From: Amoebophrya sp. AT5.2
Lineage: Eukaryota > Sar > Dinophyceae > Syndiniales > Amoebophryaceae
Assembly (NCBI GenBank): GCA_005223375.1
Contig: RXOD01004213.1
Coordinates: 1 to 25,958 of the forward strand
Reading direction: 5' to 3'
DNA: 25,958 bases
Shown here: positions 8,752 to 17,756 of the stretch, in pieces
Position numbering within the stretch: the stretch's first letter is position 1
How the letters are laid out: every line of letters starts with the position of its first letter
Notes under the pieces: model-generated
Seen by the model: the letters and a program-made list of their open reading frames with translations, nothing else
Databases searched by the model: none
Told to the model about the DNA's origin: nothing
Made by a program: the position numbers and the translations under genes

Positions 8752-11477
8752 TTTTTTTACTACCAGCTCCACCAAGACCATGACCACCACCACCATCAGA
8801 GGGTGGAGGTGGTGGGATCGATTTGCATCACCAATACTCACAGCCGTGGCTGCCTTTCGGCGTCTTGCGAATTCCGTTACACCCCATGGGGTTGCCTGTA
8901 CTCTCTTTGACTCGCGGTCAACCGAGGAGGTAGGAAGACGACCAGTCTCCCCTTCAGAGGGAGAGCCGGATTTTCGACGACGATGACATGTAGTACTTTC
9001 ACCATAGTAGTGGTCCTCATGTTCATCGGCCGGTGTTCTGGTCGAGGCGTGTCCCCCGACTCGTTCTGCTTCTCGTGTCTTCGGTCTGGGTCCGCTGCGC
9101 GTTTGTTCGTGGGCTTCGTGATCGATGTCGGGGCCAGACCGGGGGGAAGCCACTTTCTCCCCCACAAACGCCCAGAGAGCCCCCAGAAAAACTAGCCCTA
9201 GGAGGGGAGAGCTGTGCGCGGCAGGCCGAGTCATCGATCACTCTTGTTCATTGACGGACTACTACCGCTCGGCATCCCCATCCTTCATCCCTTTCGCTCT
9301 CGCCTTTTCGGCTCGCCTTTTTGGCGTTCTTTTTCTTCTTCTCGTTTTTTCTCTTCGTTCCTACCTTTCTCGCGCGGACCATCTACGGGAAAAGAAATCA
9401 CAATCATTCATCGGCCATCAGGCATCATTCATTCTCCAGATGAGTTGAATTTGTTTCATACTCTTTCTGGTTTTCTTGTGCGGTTTTGTTGTTCGCGTTT
9501 TTGCTTGTGCTTCTGGTTGGTTCCCCTTCATGCCTACGCACGGCGTCGGGATCAACATCATAGGTGAGGTCACTTCCGAGTGGCCCGCCTGGGATGCGCC
9601 ACCTCATCCCCACTCTAGCGCCGTTCCCTCACCTCCGCATCCCCCTCGGCGTACGCGCAAAGCCGTCCAGTTCTTCCAGAATGCACTGCTCGCGTTTCCG
9701 CTGTCTTCCTCCCGTTTTCGGCTTGGTCCTTCTACGGTGGGTTCGGTTCCCTTCTCCCTTTCGCCCGTCGCGCTGCTCCTCCTCCCGCTTTGTTCGTCCT
9801 CTGCGTTGTGTCCTTCTTGTCCCGTCTCGGCTTCGCTCCTCCCGTCGGCTCCGCTAGACGTGTCTTGAGATCCACCCGGCGCGTTCTTCCACGACCTTGT
9901 CTGTCACTGTGGACTCCTCGCGCTTCTTGGTCTGCTTCGCCGACACGAACTTGATCCTCTCACTCTCATTGAAGTTTTTTGGGCCATCTTCGTGCTCGTT
10001 GAGTGGGGCTTCACCTTGGGGAGCTATTTCCCCCACCTCGGCCCCACTCTCTGGCGCCTTCTCAGGCACTTCCGTGTCTTCTACCTGCCCAGCAAGGAGC
10101 TCGCCTACTGATGGGGGCAGTATGCCCTGTGGGACCTCTTTCGCGCAGAGCGCGAGGAACTTCAGCACCTTCGATGGGCTGTTCTTTATGAAGGCGGCTC
10201 GGTCTTCCAGACTCACTCCGCCCCCCGCGAGATGTTCTGGGAAGATATCCTTCCTGATTCTCTCGAACGCGCCTTTTGCGCGGCAGCTGAACAGGAAGTG
10301 GTCACACGAGGGCACCGCCGGGATTTCGCAGAATGGACATTTCATGACCGGGACTGCCCCTGTCTTCCTGTTTCCGTGCTGTACGGAGGCCATCCCCAGT
10401 TGTCCCGGGTATGGGCATCCCAGCCAGACCTGGAAGAGTACTCTGTCCACCGCCGGGGGGATGTACGTCTTCGGTCGGTACGGGCCCAGGAGGGCCGCGC
10501 GTCGGGTCAGTTCCGGATGGGCTGACGACCTTTCGTACGCTGCTAACACCTTCGCGCGAATGATCCGGCGCAGAATGGGCGCAGTGAGTATCTTCTTATA
10601 CATCGCCCGCCCCCGCATTTCACCCACTTCGTGACACAAGCCCTGTGTGGCCATGTAGTCAGCGTAGTCATTGAATGGGTTGGCCATGTGTCCAGGAGTC
10701 CATCGGAACTCAAACACGACGCCCGGGCTGCGTGCCCTTTCCATCTCTTCGAGGCTTCGCACGATCATTATGACCAGCGGGCTGCTTTTGTCGTTGAAAG
10801 CATCCAACGCCTGCAGGAGCCCATTGGCATCCACATAGAAGACTATCTTCTTGACCGTCTTGAGGATCATTGGGGACATGCTGGTCCTCATCTGCTCGCA
10901 GTGGTGCACTATCGCGAATCCTTCGCCATCAAAGGAGTCCGGGTCGGCGCCAGGAATGTCCGAGTACACTCCGCAGCACGACGCCCACTGCGGGGTGGGG
11001 GCGGGGGCTTCAGGGTCTGGCGGGAGGTACCACGACACTCCGCCACCCGATCCGCGACTCGACTCTGGATCTGCCCCCCCATCCGTGGCCACCACTAACG
11101 TATCAGGATCTTCGAGGTCCTTCCTCGCTAGTTCGCAGTTGATCGTCGAGATCTTGGCCCGGGCCTTATCTACTTCTTCCTGTTTCTTCATCTGACTGAT
11201 GGGGGCTATGCCATTCCTTTTGGCCATTTTGTCCATATGCCAGACCACCATGTTGACTCCGCGCCAGTACTTCCGACCGAAGTCCAGGTTACGCGCGGCC
11301 TCTGAGATCTTCTCGAACTCTTCCGAAAGCGCAACTCGGTTGAGGCGGTGCGTCCATGGTTCAGCGCAGTACTCCCACGAAATTGAACAAAATGAAAACC
11401 ACGCACACAAAATAGCAGCTCCTGGGAAAGCGTTGCGCGGGCGACTGATGAAAACGACCGGAGCCAGCAGGTCTGTT
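8752..11477 (-). mobile_element. 5'-truncated non-LTR (LINE-type) retrotransposon
   Basis: The core is an RNase H plus zinc-knuckle ORF on the minus strand (9854-11476). Reverse transcriptase and everything before it are missing, the usual result of incomplete target-primed reverse transcription. Possible ends: a 7-T run at 8752-8758 (a short A tail on the minus strand), with CATTGTTT at 8747-8754 and again at 11478-11485 as candidate target-site duplications. The ORF is open exactly up to the right-hand copy. Between the ORF and the T run lies about 1.1 kb of purine-rich (minus strand) putative 3' UTR with no coding signal. The RNase H type with a C-terminal C-x2-C-x9-H-x4-C knuckle suggests an RNase H-bearing LINE lineage (I/Tad-like). 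The boundaries are inferred and the LINE identity is firm. Confidence 0.65.
9854..11476 (-). CDS. LINE ORF2 C-terminal remnant: RNase H domain and zinc knuckle
   Basis: The frame is open from 11476 down to TAG at 9856-9854. There is no convincing start: the first possible initiator is TTG at 11410, as expected for a truncated polyprotein. Counting from 11410, the RNase H catalytic set is visible: Asp110 in VVATDGGAD, Glu163 in DGEGFAIVHH, Asp194 in FYVDANGLLQAL, and His241 and Asp251 in WTPGHMANPFNDYAD. These lie between about 11100 and 10640. A zinc knuckle, CPFC with His371 and Cys376, follows at about 10339-10285. The tail is acidic then basic. In an intact element this part removes RNA from the cDNA hybrid after reverse transcription. 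No fingers/palm motif (YADD type) is present, so the copy cannot mobilise itself. The intact ORF suggests a fairly recent insertion. Confidence 0.9.
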   Translation of the reverse strand, partial: TDLLAPVVFISRPRNAFPGAAILCAWFSFCSISWEYCAEPWTHRLNRVALSEEFEKISEAARNLDFGRKYWRGVNMVVWHMDKMAKRNGIAPISQMKKQEEVDKARAKISTINCELARKDLEDPDTLVVATDGGADPESSRGSGGGVSWYLPPDPEAPAPTPQWASCCGVYSDIPGADPDSFDGEGFAIVHHCEQMRTSMSPMILKTVKKIVFYVDANGLLQALDAFNDKSSPLVIMIVRSLEEMERARSPGVVFEFRWTPGHMANPFNDYADYMATQGLCHEVGEMRGRAMYKKILTAPILRRIIRAKVLAAYERSSAHPELTRRAALLGPYRPKTYIPPAVDRVLFQVWLGCPYPGQLGMASVQHGNRKTGAVPVMKCPFCEIPAVPSCDHFLFSCRAKGAFERIRKDIFPEHLAGGGVSLEDRAAFIKNSPSKVLKFLALCAKEVPQGILPPSVGELLAGQVEDTEVPEKAPESGAEVGEIAPQGEAPLNEHEDGPKNFNESERIKFVSAKQTKKREESTVTDKVVEERAGWISRHV

Positions 11478-11756
11478 CATTGTTTGAGTGAACGCTCAAT
11501 GCCAAGGCGTGCGCGAGAGTCGCAGTCGACCTTGGCACCGCGCTACAGATTTTTGATTGATTCACTGACTGGTTGAAAATACGAGGCAGACTGACGCCGC
11601 CAGCAGTCGAGACGACCACGAAGGGCAACAGATGATCGCGACCTGTTGACGGAGACGCATCTCCTATCAACATGATGGTCTACTTGTAATTCTACTGCTA
11701 CAAGCGCCAGCTTTAGTAAGTAGTTTAACTTTAAGTGAAAAACATTCTCTACTAAT
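11478..11756. other. Spacer between the LINE remnant and the structured repeat
   Basis: No gene. It begins with CATTGTTT, the candidate right target-site copy, which is part of an imperfect palindrome (TTGAG-TGAACG-CTCAA). The rest is unremarkable. Confidence 0.35.
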
Positions 11757-11950
11757 AGCTGCGGCCTGTGCGCAGACTTAAGTTGGTCCGAGCCCCTATG
11801 GCTATGACGGTTTAGGCCGGCGCTCAAGCACGTTAATAAAGCCCGGGCTTGGCTGCAGCTCTAACTCCGTTAAGGCTTAGACTTTACCCTAACTGTTGAC
11901 TCATTCGTGTAACGTAAGCGAGGTTCGGAGCCCGCGAATTCTCCCAGCGA
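11757..11950 (+). repeat. Structured dispersed repeat, copy 1
   Basis: It shares a 51-base core (11781-11831) with 22174-22224, differing at 4 positions, then CGTTAAGG (11868-11875) and a second block, 11910-11939, matching 22335-22364 at 24 of 30 positions. Ends of the core region pair: GCTGCG (11758-11763) with TGCAGC (11854-11859), and CCGAGCCC (11788-11795) with GGGCTTGG (11845-11852). It lies about 120 bp upstream of the EF-hand gene start on the same strand. It could be a SINE, an independent ncRNA gene or a 5'-UTR/promoter element. Confidence 0.7.
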
Positions 11951-12073
11951 CATAGACTTAAGTGCTGTGCTTTCCTTTGTGATCCTCTAGCACACTTTGA
12001 TTCTCTACTATCAGTCTGAGTTTCAGGAGGAGTTGGATCGCTGAAGGCTATTCGCTGAACACGACACAGGACG

Positions 12074-15000
12074 ATGCTGTCTCCCTCGTCGACAGGAGAG
12101 CTCACTCGTCATGAGCAATGGCGCAACACGCACCCGGCGCACCATCAAAAATCCTCAGAAAGAACTAGCAACAAAAAGATGATGAAAATCGGTCGCGCGC
12201 GTCAAGATGAATGCAGCACCATCAAGAAGAAAGCGCCGTGGAAAAGTCGATACACTCTCGCGCTACGTGAGGTCGAGACGAAACTCGCGCTTTCCACCGC
12301 GGCCCGGGCAAGGACCGGTGACATGATCAATTCGGTCGGGGAGGTGGAGTCCTCGTCGGAGCAGCAGCTGCAGCAGCAGCTTTACTTCGTGCTAAAAGTA
12401 AATCAGCTGCATTGCTTCACCTCGGCCGCGGCAGGTCCTGCCTCGGCCGGGCGGGTGAAGCAATGCCAATCCGGGGCCGAAGAGATGTATCGCTGGGAGA
12501 ACATAGATTTCTCCTTCGACAGACTTGAGGACTTGAGCACCTGTGCCCTGTACCTATTTCAAGTCGTGGAGGACACCAGGGACGGGGGGCGACTAGATGT
12601 CGAGGCCGTTTTGCGCCGAAGCCTCGCCCAGCAGGAGCAGGATCAGGAGACCACCTTGTTGGAAACGAGAACGAATCCCAAGACCAAGAGAAGAAGTAAA
12701 GAAGAACTAGCGGGCGTCGCCGCAGAGATCTACGGCCAGAGGACTGTTGGTCACCAAATAAAGCAACAGGCTTCTCCTTCTCGTCCCTCAGATGAGGCGG
12801 CAGGCAGGGAAGAAGGCGACGCGGCGTCGATCGGTCGTGGCGCCGGCGTTGTATCGGAATCGGTTCCCTCGGATGCAAAAGGCCAGGATGGGCCACGCCG
12901 CGAGGACGACCTCGACCAGGTGGAGTACGGTCGCGACGAAGACGAGGAAAGCCACGAGCTGTACGAGCACCCTCCCGATGAGGGCGAGTTTGTCTTTCGC
13001 AGTCGGGATAAGAGCTTGCCTCGGGTCTTGTCTGAAGACGAAATCAAGGGGTTCTCGTCATCCTCCTCGAGCTCGAGTACCTCCGCAGCGCTTGCTGCAC
13101 AGAAACAGAGGCCGCAGTTGCGATTCCCGAGTCGCGCGGAAAACCTGGCCGACGTACAGGAGAGAATCGGTGGTGGCGGCGGCGACGTGGCCGCGTGTAC
13201 CGATCGACTGGCGGCGCAGCACGCCACGCAGGCGCAGGAGAGCGACGCGAACAGCAGTGAGGAAGATGGTGAAGATGAGGATGAAGAAAGCCAAAACGCT
13301 GCTGCTGCAGCGGCCGCCCTCATCTCTCGTCTGCTGCAAGGGGCCGACGACGATGACGACGCCGGCGAAATGCCCGAGGCGAAGCAAAACGTCGACAACG
13401 CCACCTCGGTTTGCCGCGAGAACGAAAACACCGACGGGGAGGACGATGACCCACGTGCGTTCCTTGAAAGGTACGCAGCCGGCAGCAGCTCCATTCAGCT
13501 TGCCACCAGGGGACCGGAAGAGCGAGATCAGGATGATACGGATTCAAAGAAGTCATCAGATCCTGAAGGGACGCCGTCTCCGAGCATAAACGACGAAATT
13601 TTGGGCGGTGGAGGTAGCGTTACCGGTAGCGACCGACAAGAGGGAGATGCCCTTGACGTAGAAGACAGCGACGAGCTGCCAGGTGAGTCTGAATCTGAAG
13701 ACGGGGCTTGCGAAGAAGGTGGCGAGGAAAGCGGGGGCAGCGCCGCGTGTCCAGAACCGTCGAAAAGCGTATCCTTCGAGGAAGACGGTGACTTTCAGGC
13801 GGAGAGTCAAGATGTCCTCCTAGCAGCGGCGTCCAGAAGTACCTCACGGACTGGACTTGGAGCAACTGCGTCTGCACCGCATTCCCATTCGCAGCAGGAG
13901 ACCACAGAGCAGCGGGCGCTCGCCGAACAGTCCGTGACTGTGTCTCTTGACGAGCAGACAGTAGCTCTTTACCACGACGACGAAATTGACACAGACGTCG
14001 ATAACAGCGGTTCAAGTTCTGCTGCGCCTTCGACGCTGATAAACAACAGTAAGGTCCTTGGAAGCGACCCCGGTTCCGGAACGGATGCTGGTGCTGCTGG
14101 TCACGACCGCGGAAATGGGATCCGACAGAGCAGGCTTGCGCCGATTTTGTCCGCCCGGGAGCTGGAGGACGAGGAGGACGCCGCGCAAATAGAGAAGCAG
14201 CTACAGCACGGCGAGCAGGAGGAGGAGGAGGACAGCTTCGATTTCGGGCTGCCGCTGGGTGGCGGCATTGGCACTGGGATTGACCAGGCACGGCACGGCG
14301 GAGGGGCACCAAATGAAAATGGGAACAACAGTGATCATGATAGCGATGACAGTGCCATAGGCTTTGACGCGTTTCTGCAAGGCGGCTCGCATAATGCAGG
14401 GCCGCCATCTTTATCCTCGCGCTCCTCCTCCTGCTCCTCCACATCTAGCTCTAGGAGCAGAAGCAGAATATCATCATCCACATCCTCGTCCGCTTCTCTA
14501 GACGAGAAAGAGCAGCACCAGCAAGACGAAGAAGCAAGAACAACAGAGCCACTTCCTTCGTTGCTGCTGCAAGTGCAACACGTACAAGAAGAACCGGCAG
14601 GGGTACAACTGTTCGAAGGTACGCACAATCGCGAGCTCACTAGCGAGGATGATGAGGGGGCAACGACGAGGACGACCAGCAGAAGGCAGCAAGAGCTCTC
14701 GCCAGGTACTAAAGCGACGACTTGGCAGCCGCGCTCACCTACATCTAGTGTCTTCGGGCAGAAGTATCAGACCCTTTCCCCCACCACCGCAGGGGGGAAG
14801 GCGAAGCGCGGTCGCCCGCTCGGGGTGTTCCGTGTTGCTCTCCCGCAGGATAGACGCGGAGTCTGCGAACTGACGCGGGGCTCCTGGGTTTCTTACCAGC
14901 AGGACCCCTTCGACGACGAGACTGGAGTTGCTGGGGTAGTGCCCATGCCGACGCCGGTGATTCGAATCGTGGTGAGCATTGCGGAGGAGGGATCCGCAAG

Positions 15001-16873
15001 CGATGCGACTTCGTCACTCGGCGGCGGGGGAGCAGGAGGTGCGGGAAAAAAAAGACTTTCGACCAGCGCAGCCGCATCAAGCCAGCGCCTCCTCAGCGAT
15101 GTGGACCGCCTGCTGTCTTTTGTCGAGGAAAAGACGAAGCCGGATGCGATCCTCGGTGGCCTCGCAGAAGTCGGCAGATCTCCGTCGGCGTCGCCTTCAT
15201 CGATTAAAAACCAAAAAAATTCCGCTTCCACGGACGGCGCCAGCACGCTTGGTGCGAGCAAGCGGAGCGTCTTGAGCTCGTCTCGCGGCGATCGCGGTGG
15301 CGCAATCAGCGTCGATGGAAGTCGACGGCTTACCGCCACTCGAGCGAGCGGAACGGGCGATGGCGACGATGGCGAAGCTGCGACTTCTGGCACTTTTACG
15401 AAAAGCGCCCGCGAACTGGATCTGGAAAAACGCCTTCGAGGACTCCACCCGACGGCTCCGGGTAGGACTCCCGACGGCAGGCGGAGCGCAAAGTCGAAGC
15501 GCGGCGAATCGTTGAGAGCGGCGGACCCGTCTACCTCTACTTCATCGCTACTACGGTTAAACAAGTTTCTCAACAAAGAAACAAAGCTCGACGACATCCG
15601 GGAGTGGAACGGGTTGCTGAAGAAGAAAATCTTCGTCCAGAACGCGGAAATCGAGGAGCTGGAAAGTCTTATTTCCGCTATGGAAAAACAAAAAGAAATG
15701 ATCCGCGCCTCCACCAGAACGCTCGAGAAACGTCGGGGTACTTCTAGCAAGAGGACCACGTCGCCGGAAGTGACGATGAACAAGAACAAAAAGCCCAGCA
15801 CGTACATGACGCCGAAGAGTGGTCTGATGCCGGTCAATCTTCGCGAATGGCCTTCCATCAAGGCAGATCTGCGGGGGCATGCTATGCCCGGCGCAATCCT
15901 GGAGCTGCTGAATCTCACGGCCGACGGCAAGTGGGCCCTGGTGAAGGTCTCAACGAGGACCTCGTCTGGGCGCAGTAGTACGGGATTCGTTCAGGTCGGC
16001 TCCCTGCAGGCACTTCCGCCGAACTTCGAGTTGACCGGCAAGATTCAGCAGCTACAGCTCAGCGCTTCTACTTCGACGACGGGGGCTGCACCAGCAGCAG
16101 CCCCAGGCAGTAGTACAGCGGAAGCCGATCAGCTGCAACTGAGCGCTGCGAGCGTCGTTCTGCAGGACATGTTTCATGAGATCGACGCCGATGGGGACAA
16201 AGTCGTGTCAAAAAATGAATTCTACGCGGCGATGAAGCGGCTGGGGGTGTAAGGTGATTTATTCTGCTTCGCTTCAAAGCACTTCAAAGATTAAGATTTT
16301 GACCTACCGCCCGGCTGCGGGGCACGGGACAGGGAAGACGCGGGGAAACGTGCAGAGTGCTCGGGGCACCTTCCTCACACGGGGAGGCATCTTCTATGCC
16401 TACCGCGTATGCCTGACACGGAGAGGCATCCCGGGGAGGGATTTTAGGAGTCACTCGGGGTGCAGACTGTAGTCGGGGGCGGGGTTCGGGAGCGAGCTGT
16501 TTGAGGGGGGATGCCGGAGGGGGTTTCGGAAGGGTTCTGCCAAGCCCTCTCCTGCGTGAGCCCCATCCCCAAACGCCGCGCGACCTCCCACGGAAGCAGA
16601 AGCTACGCAGCAGCTCCTGCTGCGTGATCTTGTTCCGGTAGGATTCTCCATTGGAATCGATTCATCTTTTGAAGCATGTTTCTTTGTAGTTCCGAACGAA
16701 GTAGAATGAATCGCCATAGGATGCAGAACATCGACCTTCTCTGGAACTCGGCGGCTGGTGAAGAAGCAAATGACGCTACTGCAGCTCGTGGGCTGACCTA
16801 CGAAGCGTTCGTTGCCCTTGCGACCGCGCCGAATTATGTTGGCGATGGCGGGGCGTCGAGATTAGGGTTTTAA
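12074..16873 (+). CDS. Giant disordered coiled-coil protein with SH3-like segment and C-terminal EF-hand pair
   Basis: Exon 1 is 12074-16248 and exon 2 is 16690-16873 (1,452 residues). ATG 12074 is the first after an in-frame TGA at 12056. Residues about 95-185 and 915-985 have the strand pattern of beta-sandwich (possibly C2-like) segments, for example YFVLKVNQLHCF and GVFRVALPQDRRGVCEL. Between them are about 700 residues of acidic, Ser/Gln/Asp/Glu-rich disorder. A coiled coil runs at about 1159-1222 (KKKIFVQNAEIEELESLISA). About 1251-1315 resembles an SH3-like barrel (ILELLNLTADGKWALVKV ... GFVQVGSLQAL). EF-hand 1 has the canonical loop DADGDKVVSKNE at 1371-1382. Read as one exon, the gene stops right after this hand. 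Splicing at GT|GTAAGG (16249) to TTTGTAG (16689), phase 2 on both sides, adds MQNIDLLWN ... GLTYEAFVALATAP, the partner EF-hand. A centrosomal or cytoskeletal calcium-responsive scaffold is a guess. Confidence 0.8.
16249..16689 (+). other. Intron of the EF-hand gene
   Basis: 441 bp, donor GTAAGG, acceptor TTTCTTTGTAG, phase 2, G-rich. It contains short near-repeats ACACGG(G/A)GAGGCATC at about 16377-16434 and a small hairpin AGGCAT-CTTCT-ATGCCT. Removal rebuilds the EF-hand pair and changes only the stop codon context: GT+T gives Val in place of the Val before TAA. Confidence 0.7.
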
Positions 16874-17756
16874 GATTTACGAAGAATAGAAACAAAAATC
16901 GCTAGAATTGCGAAGGAATGCCGCGAATATGAAAGAAGAATATGTGACACGAAAAATCGTAAGAAATGCATCGGTTTGGTTTTTGGTTTTCTTCCGTCCG
17001 CGGGTGCTATAATCCATCGACGATTGAAACGTAAACAGACACGCAAAGTCATCCTGTCTGAAACTACACCCCACGGCGCACTCTCCTGAGAGACGAAGAA
17101 GCGGCTTTCGTTCCGGAAATCCATATGTACTGATTCGATTCTGAAGAAGTGGAGCATGCACTACTCCGGTTTTTTCCGTTGAAAGTCATCGGTTGCATAC
17201 GGGTAAATCGTTGTGAGAGGAGAGCCTAGCACCCGGCACGGGCAAAACGAACAGGAGCCGAGTTTGTTTTCCGTTACATGCCCCTCCAACCTAAGTGCCT
17301 CCGCAACCAACAAGAGCCTTCTATTACACCAGGCACTTCCAGTCGTCCCCCAAGCTGAACGAAGTTCCATCTTCCACCTCCTTGGGCCCTACCACTGAAT
17401 TATTTGAACTCGTTCAACACCGATTACACTTCATTCTCACAACGTACGTACACTACCCACAACTGCACTGCTGTCGTCCCTCCAGTTCTTGCACTCAGCA
17501 CGAATTATTCTCCTAGCTACAAGCACAAGCAATTCCGAAACCGCAAGGACGAACTTCAGCCATATTTTTAGGCGGGTGGAGGTACCCCACAGCAACGCTT
17601 CATTGGCCAGCACACTTCATACCGAGCTACTTACTTGCATCGACCCTCGATTCGACTGCAACCACGCCTGGATCTGTAGCTCCTTTTTTCGATAGAAGGC
17701 CCAGGAAGCTCACGAGCATCGGACCTTAGGTCTCGCGGCTCTTCGGATCGGGCAAG
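16874..17756. other. Intergenic region upstream of the DLD gene
   Basis: No supported gene. The left half is A/T-richer 3' UTR-like sequence. The right half is C/A-rich with pyrimidine-AG sites around 17480-17515 that could belong to a 5'-UTR intron. I found no TATA box that I would defend. Confidence 0.35.

Noticed and set aside
8593..9234. 213-codon minus-strand ORF with a signal-peptide-like start
   Set aside because: It spans the proposed 3' end of the LINE, has biased composition throughout and no domain; more likely chance in retrotransposon 3' UTR.
14893..15930. 345-codon minus-strand ORF opposite the EF-hand gene
   Set aside because: Ser/Phe/Arg-rich mirror of the coding strand; the + strand frame has the coiled coil and SH3-like segment.
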